DNA of 64,000 nt from Brassica napus. Lineage: Eukaryota; Streptophyta; Magnoliopsida; Brassicales; Brassicaceae. The stretch's first letter is position 1. Each line of letters opens with the position of its first letter. Both the position numbers and the translations under genes were made by a program. The stretch spans positions 14,577,683 to 14,641,682 of the forward strand of contig NC_063439.1 in assembly GCF_020379485.1 (NCBI RefSeq). The letters run 5' to 3'. Of the stretch, positions 34,154-46,395 are shown in pieces. The notes below the pieces were generated by a model. That model did not search any database. It was not told where the DNA came from and saw nothing but the letters and a program-made list of their open reading frames with translations.

Positions 34154-36125
34154 TTAAGGCTTGACTTCGGCTGCTAAATAGTTGACTATATCAGCATACC
34201 AGGGTCGATCTTTTGAGTTTCTACCAATTGTGTGCACCTCACGTTGCGATTCTTCATCAGGTGTGAGATTTATCTTATCACCCGCAACATTAATTGTTAT
34301 GTCCATATTTATTTTTATAGACGAGGTGCTGTGAATGCAAGGCGTTGCGATACTGTCGTTATCGATCGATGTATCACTACTTGAATCGATCGATATGTTT
34401 TCTTTGACATCGATCGATGTCTCATCGGAAGTGAGAGTTATTTGACCTACGAAAGATGTGCCTATGTGTGCAACGTTCTCTGTTGGGAAGAAATCGTCTT
34501 TTGGGACATTATCCTCTATTCTGATTTGAGAAAGATAGTCAGCGACTCCATTATCTATTCCTTGTTTATCTTTAATTTCAATATTAAACTCTTGGAGTAG
34601 TAAAATCCAGCGTATGAGTCGAGGTTTTGCATCTTTCTTCTGCATCAAATATTTAATGGCAGCGTGGTCAGTGTGAACTATCACATGTGTGCCAATTAAA
34701 TATTGACGGAACTTTTCAAATGCATAAACTACAGCGAGTAGTTATTTTCTGTTGTTGCATAATTCCGTTGCGCTTCATCAAGCGTACGACTGACATAGTA
34801 GATAGCGTGCAGCTTTTTATATTTTCTTTGGCCCAAAACTGCTCCTATCGCAATGTCACTTGCATCGCACATGATCTCGAAAGGGAGATTCCAGTCGGGG
34901 GCTTGAACGACAGGGGCAGTTATAAGGGATTTTTTTAAATCATCGAAAGCTATCATGCATTCGGGGTAAAGTCGAACTTCACTTCCTTACACAAGAGGTT
35001 ATTTAAAGGTATATCAATTTTACTAAAGTTTTGTATAAACCTCCTATAAAATCCGGCGTGTCCAAGAAAACTTCGAACGTCTTTTACGTTGTTGGGTGCT
35101 GGTAGACCGGTCATTACCTCGATTTTAGCTCTATCTATCTCTATACCAGCGGCGGAAACCTTATGTCCTAATACGATGCCATCGTTAACCATAAAATGGC
35201 ATTTTTCCCAATTTAAGACAAGGTTCTTTTCTTTGCATCTTTCCAATACCTTGCATAAATTATCGAGACAACTCTTAAAATTTGATCTGTAGACTGAAAA
35301 GTCATCGATAAAGACTTCCATAAAGTCCTCGATCATGTCTGTAAAAATTGACATCATTCCACGTTGGAAGGTGGCAGGAGCATTACAAAGACCAAAAAGC
35401 ATTCTGCAATATGCAAATTTTCCATAGGGGCATGTAAAGGTTGTATTTTCTTGATCATCCGGATGTATGGGAATTTGAAAGAATCTGGAATATCCATCAA
35501 GAAAACAATAATACTGGTGATTGGCTAAACGCTCCAGAATTTGATCAACAAAGGGCAGGGGAAAGTGATCTTTCCTAGTAGCGGTATTTAATATCCTATA
35601 GTCGATACACATCACATGTCCAGTAACGGTACGGGTCGGGATGAGTTCATCGTTTTTTTTTCTTCACTACTGTAATACCTCCCTTTTTGGGTACAACATG
35701 TACGGGGCTTACCCATTTCCATGCGAAATATGATAGTTAACTCCAGCATCTAGGACTTTAATGATTTCCTTTTTGACTACTTCTTTTAAATTCAGGTTTA
35801 ATCTCTTTTGCTGTTCTACCGACGTTTTTGCGTTGTCTTCCAAATGAATACGGTGCATGCATAGATCAAGAGAAATACCAGGAATATCATCGAGAGAATA
35901 CCTGATTGCTTTCCTGTACTTGCGTAGTTTACTTAATAATAACGCAAGTTCTCTGCTAGTGAGATTAGCATTGACAATAACAGGATAGGATTGATCATAA
36001 AGAAATGCATATTTAAGACCACTTGGGAGGGGTTTTAATTCAACTTTTGGTGCTTTGTCTTTAGACCAATTAGATAATGAAGATGGTTGTTGATCGACGG
36101 CCTCTCTGAGGTATCGAACGACGAT
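34154..36125 (-). pseudogene. Athila reverse transcriptase and RNase H
   Basis: The N-terminal linker is at 36125-35709 (KAPKVELKPLPSGLKYAFLY). The RT core is at 35615-34953, with IDYRILNTATRKDHFPLPF, FGLCNAPATFQRGM and the catalytic box VFIDDFSVY. The RNase H region spans 34956-34729 (FEIMCDASDIAIGAVLGQ) and 34684-34500 ([13 protein letters not shown]). After it comes a linker rich in SID tripeptides (34300-34450) encoded by CGATCGAT motifs. Frame changes lie near 35690, 34955 and 34700. At the right it is cut by the Tat-like element at 36126. Confidence 0.9.
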
Positions 36126-37483
36126 TTTTGGGGTCAAAATCGGTCACGATGGAATCAATGTCTGAAAGTCCGTAAAAATCAGCATGAAATTTTTTACGAA
36201 AAGAAATCTTCGTAAAGAAATCTTTACGAAGAGCCTTGCGGTAAAATCTTGTTCAAATCTCAATAGAACCACTAAATACCGACTGTCCGAAGGCAACGGA
36301 CATGTATCCAAATCGGCCACGGACAAGCTCGAGTATGGCAATCAGACCGCGGACAAGCCAGGCTCGATCGATACGCGGCGACCAAGCATGCACACAGATC
36401 GGTCGCTACGTTGCGACCGAGCTCGAGCCAAAGCTCGGTCGCTACATAGCGACCGAGCACGCGTACTGCTCGGTCGCTACGTAGTGACCGAGCACGCGTC
36501 CCGCTCGGTCGTTACGTAGTGACCGAGCTCGAGCCAAGCTCTGTCGCTATGTAGCGACCGAGCACGCGTCCTGCTCGGTCGCTACGTAGCGACCAAGCTC
36601 GGCTGCTACGTAGCGACCGAGCTCGAGCCAATCTTGATCGTTACGTAGCAACCGAGCACGCGTCCCGCTCGGTCGCTACGTAGTGACCGAGCATTCGTCC
36701 CGCTCGGTGCTACGTAAAGCGGAACGGTTGCTATCTCCCGAAGACCGTAGAAACCCATTTCATGTTTTCCGCGATTCGAAGTCATCGATCAAACTTTACG
36801 ATAAAACCACTGAAATATCGTTTTTATTGAAAGAAGCCGTAATAAACGCCTTGAGTCGAAAGACGGCCCAAAAGGACCTAAAACATGACTCGAGGCTCAA
36901 CTTAGGATTTCTTAACCAACAGCCCGTAACCCGCATGACGGTTTACGCTTGGTTCGCAAGGAAAGATAAATGTCAAATTTCCGCGGATAAATACGAAATT
37001 TTGAAGATAATTACGAAGATCGGGAAAAATGGAATATCTATATTTTTATGCTATGACTGCTTAGGGGCAGAACGAGAAAAGCGTAAACCGACCTAGGAGC
37101 GACTATATAAGGAGTCCTAGGCGAGAGACATGGAAAGAGATTTTTTCAGAGAAAGCTTAGCACTTAGAGAAATTTAGACATATTTCCGTTTTTGTTATTC
37201 GAGCTGCGACTCAATTAGGTTATTGCCGTCTTAGGGTTTTACAACTAGGAATTTCGCCGACAGCTCTCGTAGCCCAGGTCTTACCTTGTTGAAACGCTCA
37301 AACGCAGATTCGGAATAAGATCTACTTTGCTCTGTTTTCGATTTCTTATTTTTTCTCGTCTTTATTTCGTGTTTGATTGCTTGGAGTGTGGTATTAACAG
37401 ATATCCGGGACCTCTGGGAAATTAGGGTTTTCCTAGTTTCCTTATTTAAACGGAAATCGACAGTGCAAATTTTGGTTCCCACA
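36126..37483 (+). repeat. 5' LTR of the non-autonomous Tat-like element
   Basis: 1358 bp. Around 36400-36720 there are about nine copies of the CTCGGTCGCTAC palindrome, several with one or two changes. A TATATAAGGAGTCCTAGG block near 37103 is a candidate promoter, shared by all Tat LTRs here. Confidence 0.92.
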
Positions 37484-37503
37484 GTTTGGCGCTAGAAGGA
37501 GGG
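37484..37503 (+). other. Primer binding site region
   Basis: GTTTGGCGCTAGAAGGAGGG directly follows the LTR end CCCACA. The position is that of the tRNA primer site, but I did not assign the tRNA with certainty. Confidence 0.6.
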
Positions 37504-37552
37504 GGAGTACGGATCAATCTAACTCTCAGCCACAAAACGCTTGATCCAAACA

Positions 37553-37774
37553 ATGTCTGGAAATACGAAAGACAAAATTGCAGTTTGCAATAAGGCTTGT
37601 AAGACAACTCCAGCCGCTACTGCGCCTATGGCCAACGCCTACGCAAACGCCACAATTCTTGAGAAAATTGAAAACCTTGCTGCGACTTTTCGCCACAGGA
37701 AGTGCAATGAAACGAGCTCGCGATTTCTCTTTCTGAAAATGAAGGGAAACAATAAATCTTATCAAACCACGTAA
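37553..37774 (+). pseudogene. gag-start relic
   Basis: ATG at 37553 opens MSGNTKDKIAVCNKACKTTP and ends after 74 codons. The position, 50 bp after the primer site, is where gag would start. No capsid or zinc-knuckle sequence follows. Confidence 0.5.
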
Positions 37775-37916
37775 GTTTGGCTCATTACCGAACAAAAGAA
37801 ATCTCAATGCGTAAGGGTTTTACCAAAACACGTTTTCCGAATACATTTCGGAAGGGTAAAACTCGTTCTCCCAAAAACCGCTGAAAAACCCCTAGGTTAA
37901 TCACGGAAAAAGGAAA

Positions 37917-38150
37917 CGTAGCGACCGAGCACGCACACTACTCGGTCGCTACGTAGCGACCGAGCACGCACACTGCTCGGTCGCTACTCGGTTTCTACGT
38001 AGTGACCGAGCAGGCACATGCTGCTTAGTCGCTACGTAGCGACCGAGCATGCACACTGCTCGGTCGCTACGCACACTCTGCTCGGTCGCTACGTAGCGAC
38101 CGAGCTCAAGCCAACTCTCCACTCGCTATGTAGCGACTGAAAGGCCTAAG
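37917..38150 (+). repeat. Palindrome cluster inside the element
   Basis: About six full or partial copies of the Tat LTR palindrome (CTCGGTCGCTAC plus complement), separated by spacers such as CACGCACACTG. It sits directly before the 182-bp array. Confidence 0.88.
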
Positions 38151-38155
38151 AAAGG

Positions 38156-39690
38156 TCCTCCGTTGGGTTCTCTTTTGAATGCTCGTCGAAACGCTTTTCG
38201 TTTTGTCTCAATCGGAGTTTCCGTTGAGATTTTACGACGAAAACAAGTAGGACTCTCCTTGGCTCGCTTCCACGCGCTACATAGCGACCTATCAGACCTT
38301 CACTCGCTACATAGCGACCGGTAAGGCCTCAGAAAGGTCCTCCATTAGGTTCTCTTTTGAATCCTCATCGAAACGCTTTTCGTTTCGTCTCAATCGGAGT
38401 TTCCGTTGAGATTTTACGACGAAAAAAAGTAGGCTTCTTCTTGGCTCGCTTCCACTCGCTACATAGTGACCTGTCAGACCTTCACTAGCTACTTAGCGAC
38501 CAGTAAGGCCTCAGAAAGGTCCTCCTTTGGGTTCTCTTTTGAATCCTCATCGAAACGCTTTTCGTTTCGTCTCAATCGGAGTTTCCGTTAAGATTTTACA
38601 ACGAAAACAAGTATGACTCTTCTTGGCTCGCTTCCACTCGCTACGTAGCGACCTGTCAGACTTTCACTCGCTACGTAGCGACCGGTAAGGCCTCAGAACG
38701 GTCCTCCTTCGGGTTCTCTTTTGAATCGTCATCGAAACGCTTTTCGTTTCGTCTCAATCGGAATTTCCGTTGAGATTTTACGATGAAAACAAGTAGGACT
38801 CTTCTTGGCTCGCTTCCACTCGCTACGTAGCGACGTGTTAGACCTTCACTCGCTACGTAGCAACCAGTAAGGCCTCAGAAAGGTCCTCCTTTGGGTTCTC
38901 TTTTGAATCCTCATCGAAACGCTTTTCGTTTCGTCTCAATCGAAATTTCCGTTGAGATAGTACGACGAAAACAAGTAGGACTCTTCTTGGCTCGCTTCCA
39001 CTCGCTACGTAGCGACCTGTTAGACCTTCACTCGCTACGTAGCGACCTGTAAGACCTCAGAAAGATCCTCCTTTGGGTTGTCTTTTGAATCCTCATCGAA
39101 ACGCTTTTTGTTTCGTCTCAATCGGAGTTTCCGTTGAGATTTTACGACGAAAACAAGTAGGACTCTTCTTGGCTTGCTTCCACTCGCTACGTAGCGACCT
39201 GTCAGACCTTCACTCGCTATGTAGCGACCTGTAAAGCCTCAGAAAGGTCATCCTTTGGGTTCACTTTGGAATCCTCATCGAAACGCTTTTCGTTTCGTCT
39301 CAATCGGAGTTTCCGTTGAGATTTTACGACGAAAACAAGTAGGACTCTTCTTGGCTTGCTTCCACTCGCTACGTGTCGACCTGTCAGACCTTCACTCGCT
39401 ATGTAGCGACCTGTACGGCCTCAGAAAGGTCCTCCTTTGGGTTCACTTTGGAATCCTCATCGAAACGCTTTTCGTTTCGTCTCAATCGGAGTTTCCATTG
39501 AGATTTTACAACGAAAACAAGTAGGACTCTTCTTGGCTTGCTTCCACTCGCTACGTAGCGACCTGTTAGACCCCAGCTCGCTACATTGCGACCTGTCAGT
39601 CCTCAAAAAGCTCCTCCTTGGTGTTCTTTTTTGAATCCCGATCGAAATGCTTTTCGTTTAGTCTCAATCGGAGTTTCCGTCGAGATTTTA
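38156..39690 (+). repeat. Array of nine 182-bp tandem repeats
   Basis: The marker TCCTCC (or its one-base variant) occurs at 38156, 38338, 38520, 38702, 38884, 39066, 39248, 39430 and 39612, a constant 182-bp step. Each unit has GAAACGCTTTTCGTTTCGTC, a GGAGTTTCCGTTGAGATTTT block and two shortened palindromes of the type ACTCGCTACGTAGCGACC. The first and last units are more diverged than the middle ones. No coding role is supported; open frames across it are by-products of the repeat. Confidence 0.95.
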
Positions 39691-42600
39691 CGACAAAAAC
39701 AAGTAAGACTCGTCTAAACTCCTTCGCTTTCTCCTACTCGCCCTTACCTCCAGCTTTGTGTTCTCCTTCAAATCTCGATCGAAACGTCTCTTGTTTCGGT
39801 CGGACTTACCCTTGAAACTTTACGACAAAAAAAAAAACCGCAAAGACATGTTTTCTCGCATGGATTCATATTAATCGTATAAAACGGCAACAGTTAACTT
39901 AACACCCTAGCCGCTTCAACTATACGATTACGTTGAACCTTTTTACAAAAATTGACGTCGTATCTAAGGAGAAGATAACAGTCAAGTTCGGAAGATAAAT
40001 GTCAAGTTTCAAAGGATAAACACCAATATCGGAAATGGCGACCATACACGAGAAGAGGAAAGGGAAATGAGCAAGCAAAACTGAGAAGAGACAAAACTGA
40101 ATCTTCGAGAGAACTAAGGTATTACCGACTTGAAATTTTTGAAATCAGACTTGGAATTTTTGTAGGAAATTACTTTGAGGCTGCCATATAACCTTAGGGA
40201 ACGTAAAACCTAGGCGGATAGTCTAGCGAACTAAGTCTTAAGCAATTTTTCCTATCTCGATATATTGTTCCATAACTGTTCATCCAGATCTTGCAAACCG
40301 ATCTAAACTCTCCGTAAATCGAGAAACGATCACCACGTATATCAAGCTCGCTTCCTAAAGAGAGAAAAAACTAGATACATGAACGTCGTCTTAAAACCGA
40401 TTCGTTTATAGCAATTTTCTCGGAACCGACATATTCCAAGTCGTCAACGTGGAAACAACCAAATCACAGTCCAAGCGTCGTCTATAAATCGTTCCGAATT
40501 ATCGATCATTCCAAACCTCAGAAGAAGAAACGTACACAACCCTTCAAAGTATCGGTTCAACCGTTTTCTTTCGTAAAAAAAGGGGGAGTAGGTACGTATA
40601 CTATATTCGTATACTCCCAAACTTCAAAAACTTCTGCAAATCATCAAGAATAAGCAAACGACAATCTAATATTCGTCTAAACGCTAGCAACATATCCAGA
40701 CGACCATGAACATAAATCTCAAAGACTATACATCATTTCTTGTCGCAATCATGCGTACAGAAAACATGTACCAATATCAAACTGAAACTCGACGATTAGC
40801 CAAAGTATTGAAGCCCTTTCCGGCTTTTGAAAGCCAGTTTCATTTAAAAATTTCTACGAGAAAATTACCAAAGCAATTCTTTCAGTTTCCGTTGAACCAA
40901 GCAAGTCACGGAAAAGCATCGAAAACATTTGCGACGAAGAAAACTCGAGAATAGATGTAGCATCGTGCACATTAAAAGGAGCACTTTCCTCCCGATGGTT
41001 AGCTAGATGCACATCTGGTTGACCAATTCGTTCAAGAAACGAATGTGTCATGAGAATCCTCTCAAAAAACCTATGAAAAACGTTCTGCGACTAGATCGTA
41101 TTGAAATAAACTTTGGTAACATTCCATGAGTAACTCCAAGCAATTTTCGCCTAAGATCAAAATCACAGCAGAAACGTTCCTCGTAAAACCCGCAGAAACA
41201 ACGCTACTTTTACATATGTATACATATCACTGATTTACAACCTTCGTAAAACCGGTTATATGATATGATAAATTATCGTATAGCCCACAGTCGGAAATCA
41301 TATGATAAATTCTTCGTAACCAAACTAAGTCCTAACAACCAAACGGTTAACGGAAAATTTAAACTTTTCGAAAATTGACCAAGTTCAATACGCTCTACAA
41401 TTCACTCTAAGCCCGCAACGTTTTAACCATAATACGTGGCATGTAAGGAAAAATTCGTAACAAAGCTCCTAGAGCTATACGAAACATCCTAAAAATGCAC
41501 GAAACAGATCTCGGAAGACCAACACTTCACAAAGCACTATGAAGGAAAACACTTGCTCCCATGGACAAATTTACACGACACCTCAGTCATAATTCCTCGA
41601 TCGCAAATAAATCTATTAGCATCCAAACAGGAACAATAATTTTGGCTGCAAACATTCGTAGTCAAACCATAATGTTTCTCAAACGCAGGGCTAAGACTAA
41701 ACCCTTGCAACATCGCGAAGTATCTTCAAGCCCGCGAACATTTCAAGCACGAAACATGGCATACAAAAGAATAACAAATCTTCAGCATCGCGAGACGTCG
41801 CAGACCCCTGAAGATTACTTCTTTGACGAAATTTCCTTCCTCGATAAAAACACCTTCATGGAAGACCACACATTCATACGCACTAACATCTTCTCAAAAA
41901 ATATTCTTCGCGAAGACTCAAAATAGTAATTTTTACCGTTAAGTTTGTTGCTGATCACAACAAACTCTTAACGTCCTAAACAACCTTAGCCATCTCGTAG
42001 ACATGACTCTCGTACATCCGACACAAGGATAATAGCGCTATAAAAGAAACCCAAAATTTTTGGTCAGCACTTTCCGCAGACTTAAAAATTGTCCTCGAAG
42101 AGATGCCCGATTCCTACCATACAAGTCACGTACGCCGAGAAAATATCTCGGACTTTGAAGCGGGATGGAATCAGGTCGAAAACGATATGGGAAACGTAAG
42201 TCGAAGTAGTCATCGCACCCCCCAGCGAACTGGTCTCTAACATCTCTAGGGATAGTATCAAACACCCTAATACGAGATCCCAAAATTTGTCTCTTGGCCA
42301 ATATTCGAGCGTCTTCAGAAATCCCGCAAGTTTGCACATTGGGGAAAACTCTCGAAACAGATCACGGATATAGCAGTTCACACAGAGTTAGATTACGAGA
42401 TGACAACTCGTAGTCTTCCCTCTACACCCATATAAAATCCCATCGGCAGCAACACGCCAGATAACTTCTACATATAAACTAGACCGTAAATGTCTCGCTT
42501 AGAAACTAGTCATAAGAACCTAAACCCCAAGACGAACTACGAAAGGCTTGATCCCATCAGCAAGGGTACGTAGGCAGCCGTCATAAGGTGCAGCCCCAAT

Positions 42601-42758
42601 CTTATCGCGTTCTACTTTTAGAAGAGTGAGAAGACCACTTACCACGGACCTTTTCAACCATTAATTCCACCTAACTCACCTTAGTTACCTAACTTGCCAA
42701 GCCACTCGCTAGAACCTCACGCTAGAAGCTCATGGTTTTAACGAGCTGGGAGGCTAAC
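39691..42758 (+). other. 3' non-coding region of the Tat-like element
   Basis: About 3 kb without credible coding. The block GGGGGAGTAGGTACGTATAC near 40585 matches 54655-54690, and AGCGCTATAAAAGAAA near 42033 matches 55021, both in the coding Tat element. The stretch ends with a purine-rich GAGCTGGGAGGCTAAC before the 3' LTR, the likely polypurine tract. Confidence 0.65.
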
Positions 42759-44124
42759 TGTTGGGGTCAAAATCGGTCACGACAGAATCAATGTCTGAAA
42801 GTCCGTAAAAATCAGCATGAACATTTTCATGAAAAGTAATCTTCGTAAAGAAATCTTTACGAAGAGCCTTGTGGTAAAATCTTGTTAAAATCTCAATCGA
42901 ACCACTAAATACAGACTGTCCGAAGGCAACTGACATGTATCCAAATCGGCCGTGGACAAGCTCGAGTATGGCAATCAGACCGCGGACAAGCCAAGCTCGA
43001 TCGATACGCGGCAACCAAGCATGCACACAGCTCGGTCGCAACGTAGCGACCGAGCTCGAGCCAAAGCTCGGTCGCTTCGTAGCGACCAAGCACGCGTACA
43101 TCTCGGTCGCTACGTAGCGACCGAGCTCGAGCCAAGCTTGGTCGCTACATAGCAACCGAGTGTGCGTCCCGCTCTGTCCCTACGTAGCGACCGAGCTCGA
43201 GCCAAGCACGATCGCTACGTAGCGACCGAGCATGCATCCCGCTTGGTCGCTATGTAGCGACCGAGCATCCGTCCCGAGCGTGCTTTCCATTCGGTCGTTA
43301 CGTAGCGACCGAGCTCTTCCGAAACGTCAATACGACACGAATCCATGGATTCTCGTCTACCCTTCGATGCTATCTCCCGAAGACCATAGAAACCCATTTC
43401 ATGTTTTCCGCGATTCGAAGTCATGAATCAAACTCTACGATAAAAACCGCGGAAAGATCGTTTTTATCGAAAGAAGTCGTAATAAATGCCTTGAGTCGAA
43501 AGACGGCCCAAAGGGACCTAAAACATGACTCGTGGCCCAACTTACGATTTCTTAACCGACAGCCCGTAAGCCGCATGACGGTTTACGCTTGGTTCGCAAG
43601 AAAAAATAAATGTCAAGTTTCCGCAGATAAATACAAAATTTTGAAGATAATTACGAAGATCGGGAAAAATGGAATATCTCCATTTTTATGCTATGAAGGC
43701 TTAGGGGCAGAAGGGGAAAAGCGTAAACCGACCTAGGAGAAAGTATATAAGGAGTCCTATGCGAGAGGCATGGAGAGAGATTTTTTCAGAGAAAACTTAG
43801 CACTTAGAGCAATTTAGGCATATTTCCGTTTTTGTTATTCGAGCTGCGACTCAATTAGGTTATTGCCGTCTTACGGTTTTACAATTAGCAATTTTGCTGA
43901 CAGCTCTCGTAGCCCAGGCTCTTACCTTGTTGTAACGCTCAAACGCATATTCGGAATAAGATCTACTTTGCTCTCTTTTCGATTTCTTATTTTTCTCGTC
44001 TTTATTTCGTGTTCTGATTGCTTGGCGTGTGGTATTAACAGATCTCCGGGACCTCTGAGAAATAAGGGTTTTCCTAGTTTCCTTATTTAAACGGAAATCG
44101 ACAGTGCAAATTTCGGTTCCCACA
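42759..44124 (+). repeat. 3' LTR of the non-autonomous Tat-like element
   Basis: 1366 bp, close to 36126-37483 but with fewer palindrome copies (about seven, 43025-43310). It is followed by ACGAT. Confidence 0.92.
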
Positions 44125-44129
44125 ACGAT

Positions 44130-44904
44130 AATGTCTGAGTCATCATCTTCTTCGATGTTCGCAACCTCGATACTTGCATCCATCAGTCGCACGTAATCGT
44201 ATGTCCTATTATCTATGCTGAAGATCTCACTTTATACATGGGTAAGAGCATTTTCTAAGGGGTCGTCTGAGCACATGTCTATGAAAGATTCCTTTTCCAG
44301 CTCAGAAACTTCTTCCACATATAAGGCTTGGTCATCTATCAAAGATCATCGAGATATCCCCGATGTTTAAATTTATTCGTCCTTCTTTCACATCAATGAT
44401 CGCTCCAGCCGTAGCTAGGAATGGCCGACACAGAATGAGGGGGTCTTTTGGTTCCTGTCTTTATTTTAACACAACAAAATTCGTACGCACGAAGCAATTA
44501 TTAATTTTTACGGGGACATCTTCGAGAATTCCTTCAGGTACCCTGATAGATCGATCAGCTAGAACCAAGGTTATCGGAGTTGTCATAAACTCGTTATATC
44601 CCAAGGTTACTGCAACGGAGTAAGGCATAATATTTACGCTAGAGCCAAGATCACTATGTGATCGAGGAAAACGTGTGTTCTGTATATTGCAATCTAGGAC
44701 GAAATTACCAGGATCAGGCCGCTTAGCTGGAGTTTCTCCTTGAATCATGGCGCTTACTTCCTCTGACACCATCATCATGCTATGTTCAGCAGTTGGATAA
44801 TTTGGAGACGTCATATCCTTCACATACTTCTTTATCGACCGTGTTATTTTCATAGCATCACTAAGGGATATCTCCACAGTAATTTTATCCCATGCTTCTT
44901 GCAT
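44130..44904 (-). pseudogene. Athila aspartic protease region
   Basis: The minus-strand frame 44904-44461 reads GNFVLDCNIQNTRFPRSHSD, then a protease-like SDLGSSVNIMPYSVAVTLGY, where Asp-Leu-Gly stands in place of the usual Asp-Thr/Ser-Gly, and ends in NNCFVRTNFVVLK. Towards 44130 it continues with acidic linker sequence (DASIEVANIEEDDDSD) to the Tat insertion. Upstream of RT in the element, as expected. Confidence 0.75.
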
Positions 44905-45438
44905 ATCGCATATTCTAATAATTTGTTAGTCTGCGATTTAGGAGGATAAGCGGGTAAGGTTCTATAGACTCTCTCAATCGTTGGTTCGGGCCGAGTGGGA
45001 CATCGATTGATAGGGTTATTCGGATGTTGATCGACAACAGGATCCACAGGTCGATCGACGTGGGTCCCATTCTGTCAATCGATTTCGGCCTCAATTTCCG
45101 AATCGTGTTCTACTTCTAAGTCTATAGTCTTTTCCTTATTAATCTCAGCGGTAGACTTCCCGTTTTCGCGAGAAGATTTTGGGTCAGGGTCATAAAGAAG
45201 TATAGGCTGAGAATCGCTCTTGACTGCTTTGTCGGCATTGTCGTGTTTGTCGAGAGACGTTTTCCGCTACGCAACATTACGGGACTGACTTGACGTCTCG
45301 GGTTTAAATCAGTTTTCCCGGGAAGACATCATGTTTGTCTTTTGATGGCAGTCGCAGTTTCAGCTACTTGACTTTCTAATTTTCAGATAAGTTCACCCAA
45401 AGAATATGTTTTCTCCATTAACTATCCGTAAACTATAT

Positions 45439-46395
45439 TTATTTTCCGTAAAAATCTGACTTTGCTTTACGGTTGTCAGTGAGTGCTTGTCTGATATTGA
45501 ATTTTTCCTTTCCAGTGCGTGATTTCACAGCAATGTCATAGGCTTGGGTGAAACTATCTATGTTAAGCACGGGATAGGGGTCTGAATAGTTTCTCTCTTC
45601 TTCTAATTGATTTTCCATATCAGACAAGGCATCATCTTCGAAATGGGCTATATCAGATCGGTGTTGATTCTGAAGAAAAGAGTGAAGCGAATTTAGGGAA
45701 TTCTTGATTTCTTCCAAATCTGAATTATCCTTTGTATTTATCGAATTTCCTATTTCTTTATTCTACTTTTCATAGGATTTTCCTGTTGCTACATTTTTGA
45801 TAAGGCGTCTACCATCTTCGGGGCTCCTAGTGACGAAATTTCCTTCACTCGCCATGTCGAGTGTGGTCTTGTAGCTCAAGTTAACACCACCATAGAAGAT
45901 GTTAAGGAATTCTGGTTCTGAAAAACCATGATGGGGAAATTCAAGTTCATAGCTCTTGAATCTTCCCCAGGCGTTTTTAAACAATTCACATGGATCTTGG
46001 CAGAATGTAAAGATTTGTCTCCTTACTTCCCAATAGCGATCATCATCGAAAAATTTCTTAAGGAAGGCGTTTCTAATCTCTTCCCAACAAGTAAGGGATC
46101 CTGTTGTTAAACAGTTTAGCCATCTGAGAGCTTCTCCCTCTAAGGAAAATGAGAATAGTTTGCAGGGATTGTATTCATCTAGGATTAATTCTTCCAAACC
46201 TTCGATGTGATCTTGTGGGTGCTCAGAGAGAGATCCACGGAATGGGTTTCGACGAACCATACAGTAGTAATCTGCGTTAAACCTAGATTTCTTGGTATCG
46301 TCTCCTGGTATTTTAATAGCGGACCTATTGGAATAGGTTCTACCAGGGTCTAGGTAGTCTTGCATAGGCAATCTTATCTCTTCACCTTTTATCAA
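45439..46395 (-). pseudogene. Athila gag
   Basis: The frame 46395-45763 contains the capsid core (ADYYCMVRRNPFRGSLSEHP, FSFSLEGEALRWLN, FPHHGFSEPEFLNIFYGGV). After a stop, 45717-45439 reads EEIKNSLNSLHSFLQNQHRS and FTQAYDIAVKSR. Capsid motifs of this kind are typical for plant Ty3/gypsy gag proteins. Between gag and protease (45047-45430) the reading is broken and carries further CGATCGA motifs. Confidence 0.82.

Larger units (their letters stand above)
36126..44124 (+). mobile_element. Non-autonomous Tat-like LTR element with satellite-like array
   Basis: LTRs 36126-37483 and 42759-44124 run from TGTTGGGGTCAAAATCGG (first copy mutated to TTTT) to GGTTCCCACA. A perfect duplication ACGAT lies at 36121-36125 and 44125-44129. 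The internal region has a primer site and a short gag-start relic but no protease, RT or integrase. Instead it holds palindrome clusters and a 182-bp tandem array, then a 3' region shared with the coding Tat element at 50011. It is therefore a LARD-like derivative that would need proteins from a coding relative. Confidence 0.9.

Noticed and set aside
36400..36720. Palindromes as rho-independent terminators or bacterial operators
   Set aside because: The sequence is eukaryotic, the palindromes lack U-tracts, and they occur in LTRs.
38156..39690. CRISPR array as an explanation for regular repeats
   Set aside because: The whole 182-bp unit is repeated without unique spacers, and the setting is a plant retrotransposon.
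38156..39815. Open frames across the 182-bp array
   Set aside because: They repeat because the DNA repeats; the peptide changes phase at unit borders and resembles no protein.
41561..41926. 121-codon plus-strand frame in the Tat-like 3' region
   Set aside because: No motif and no match to the coding Tat relative at the same position; probably a chance frame.
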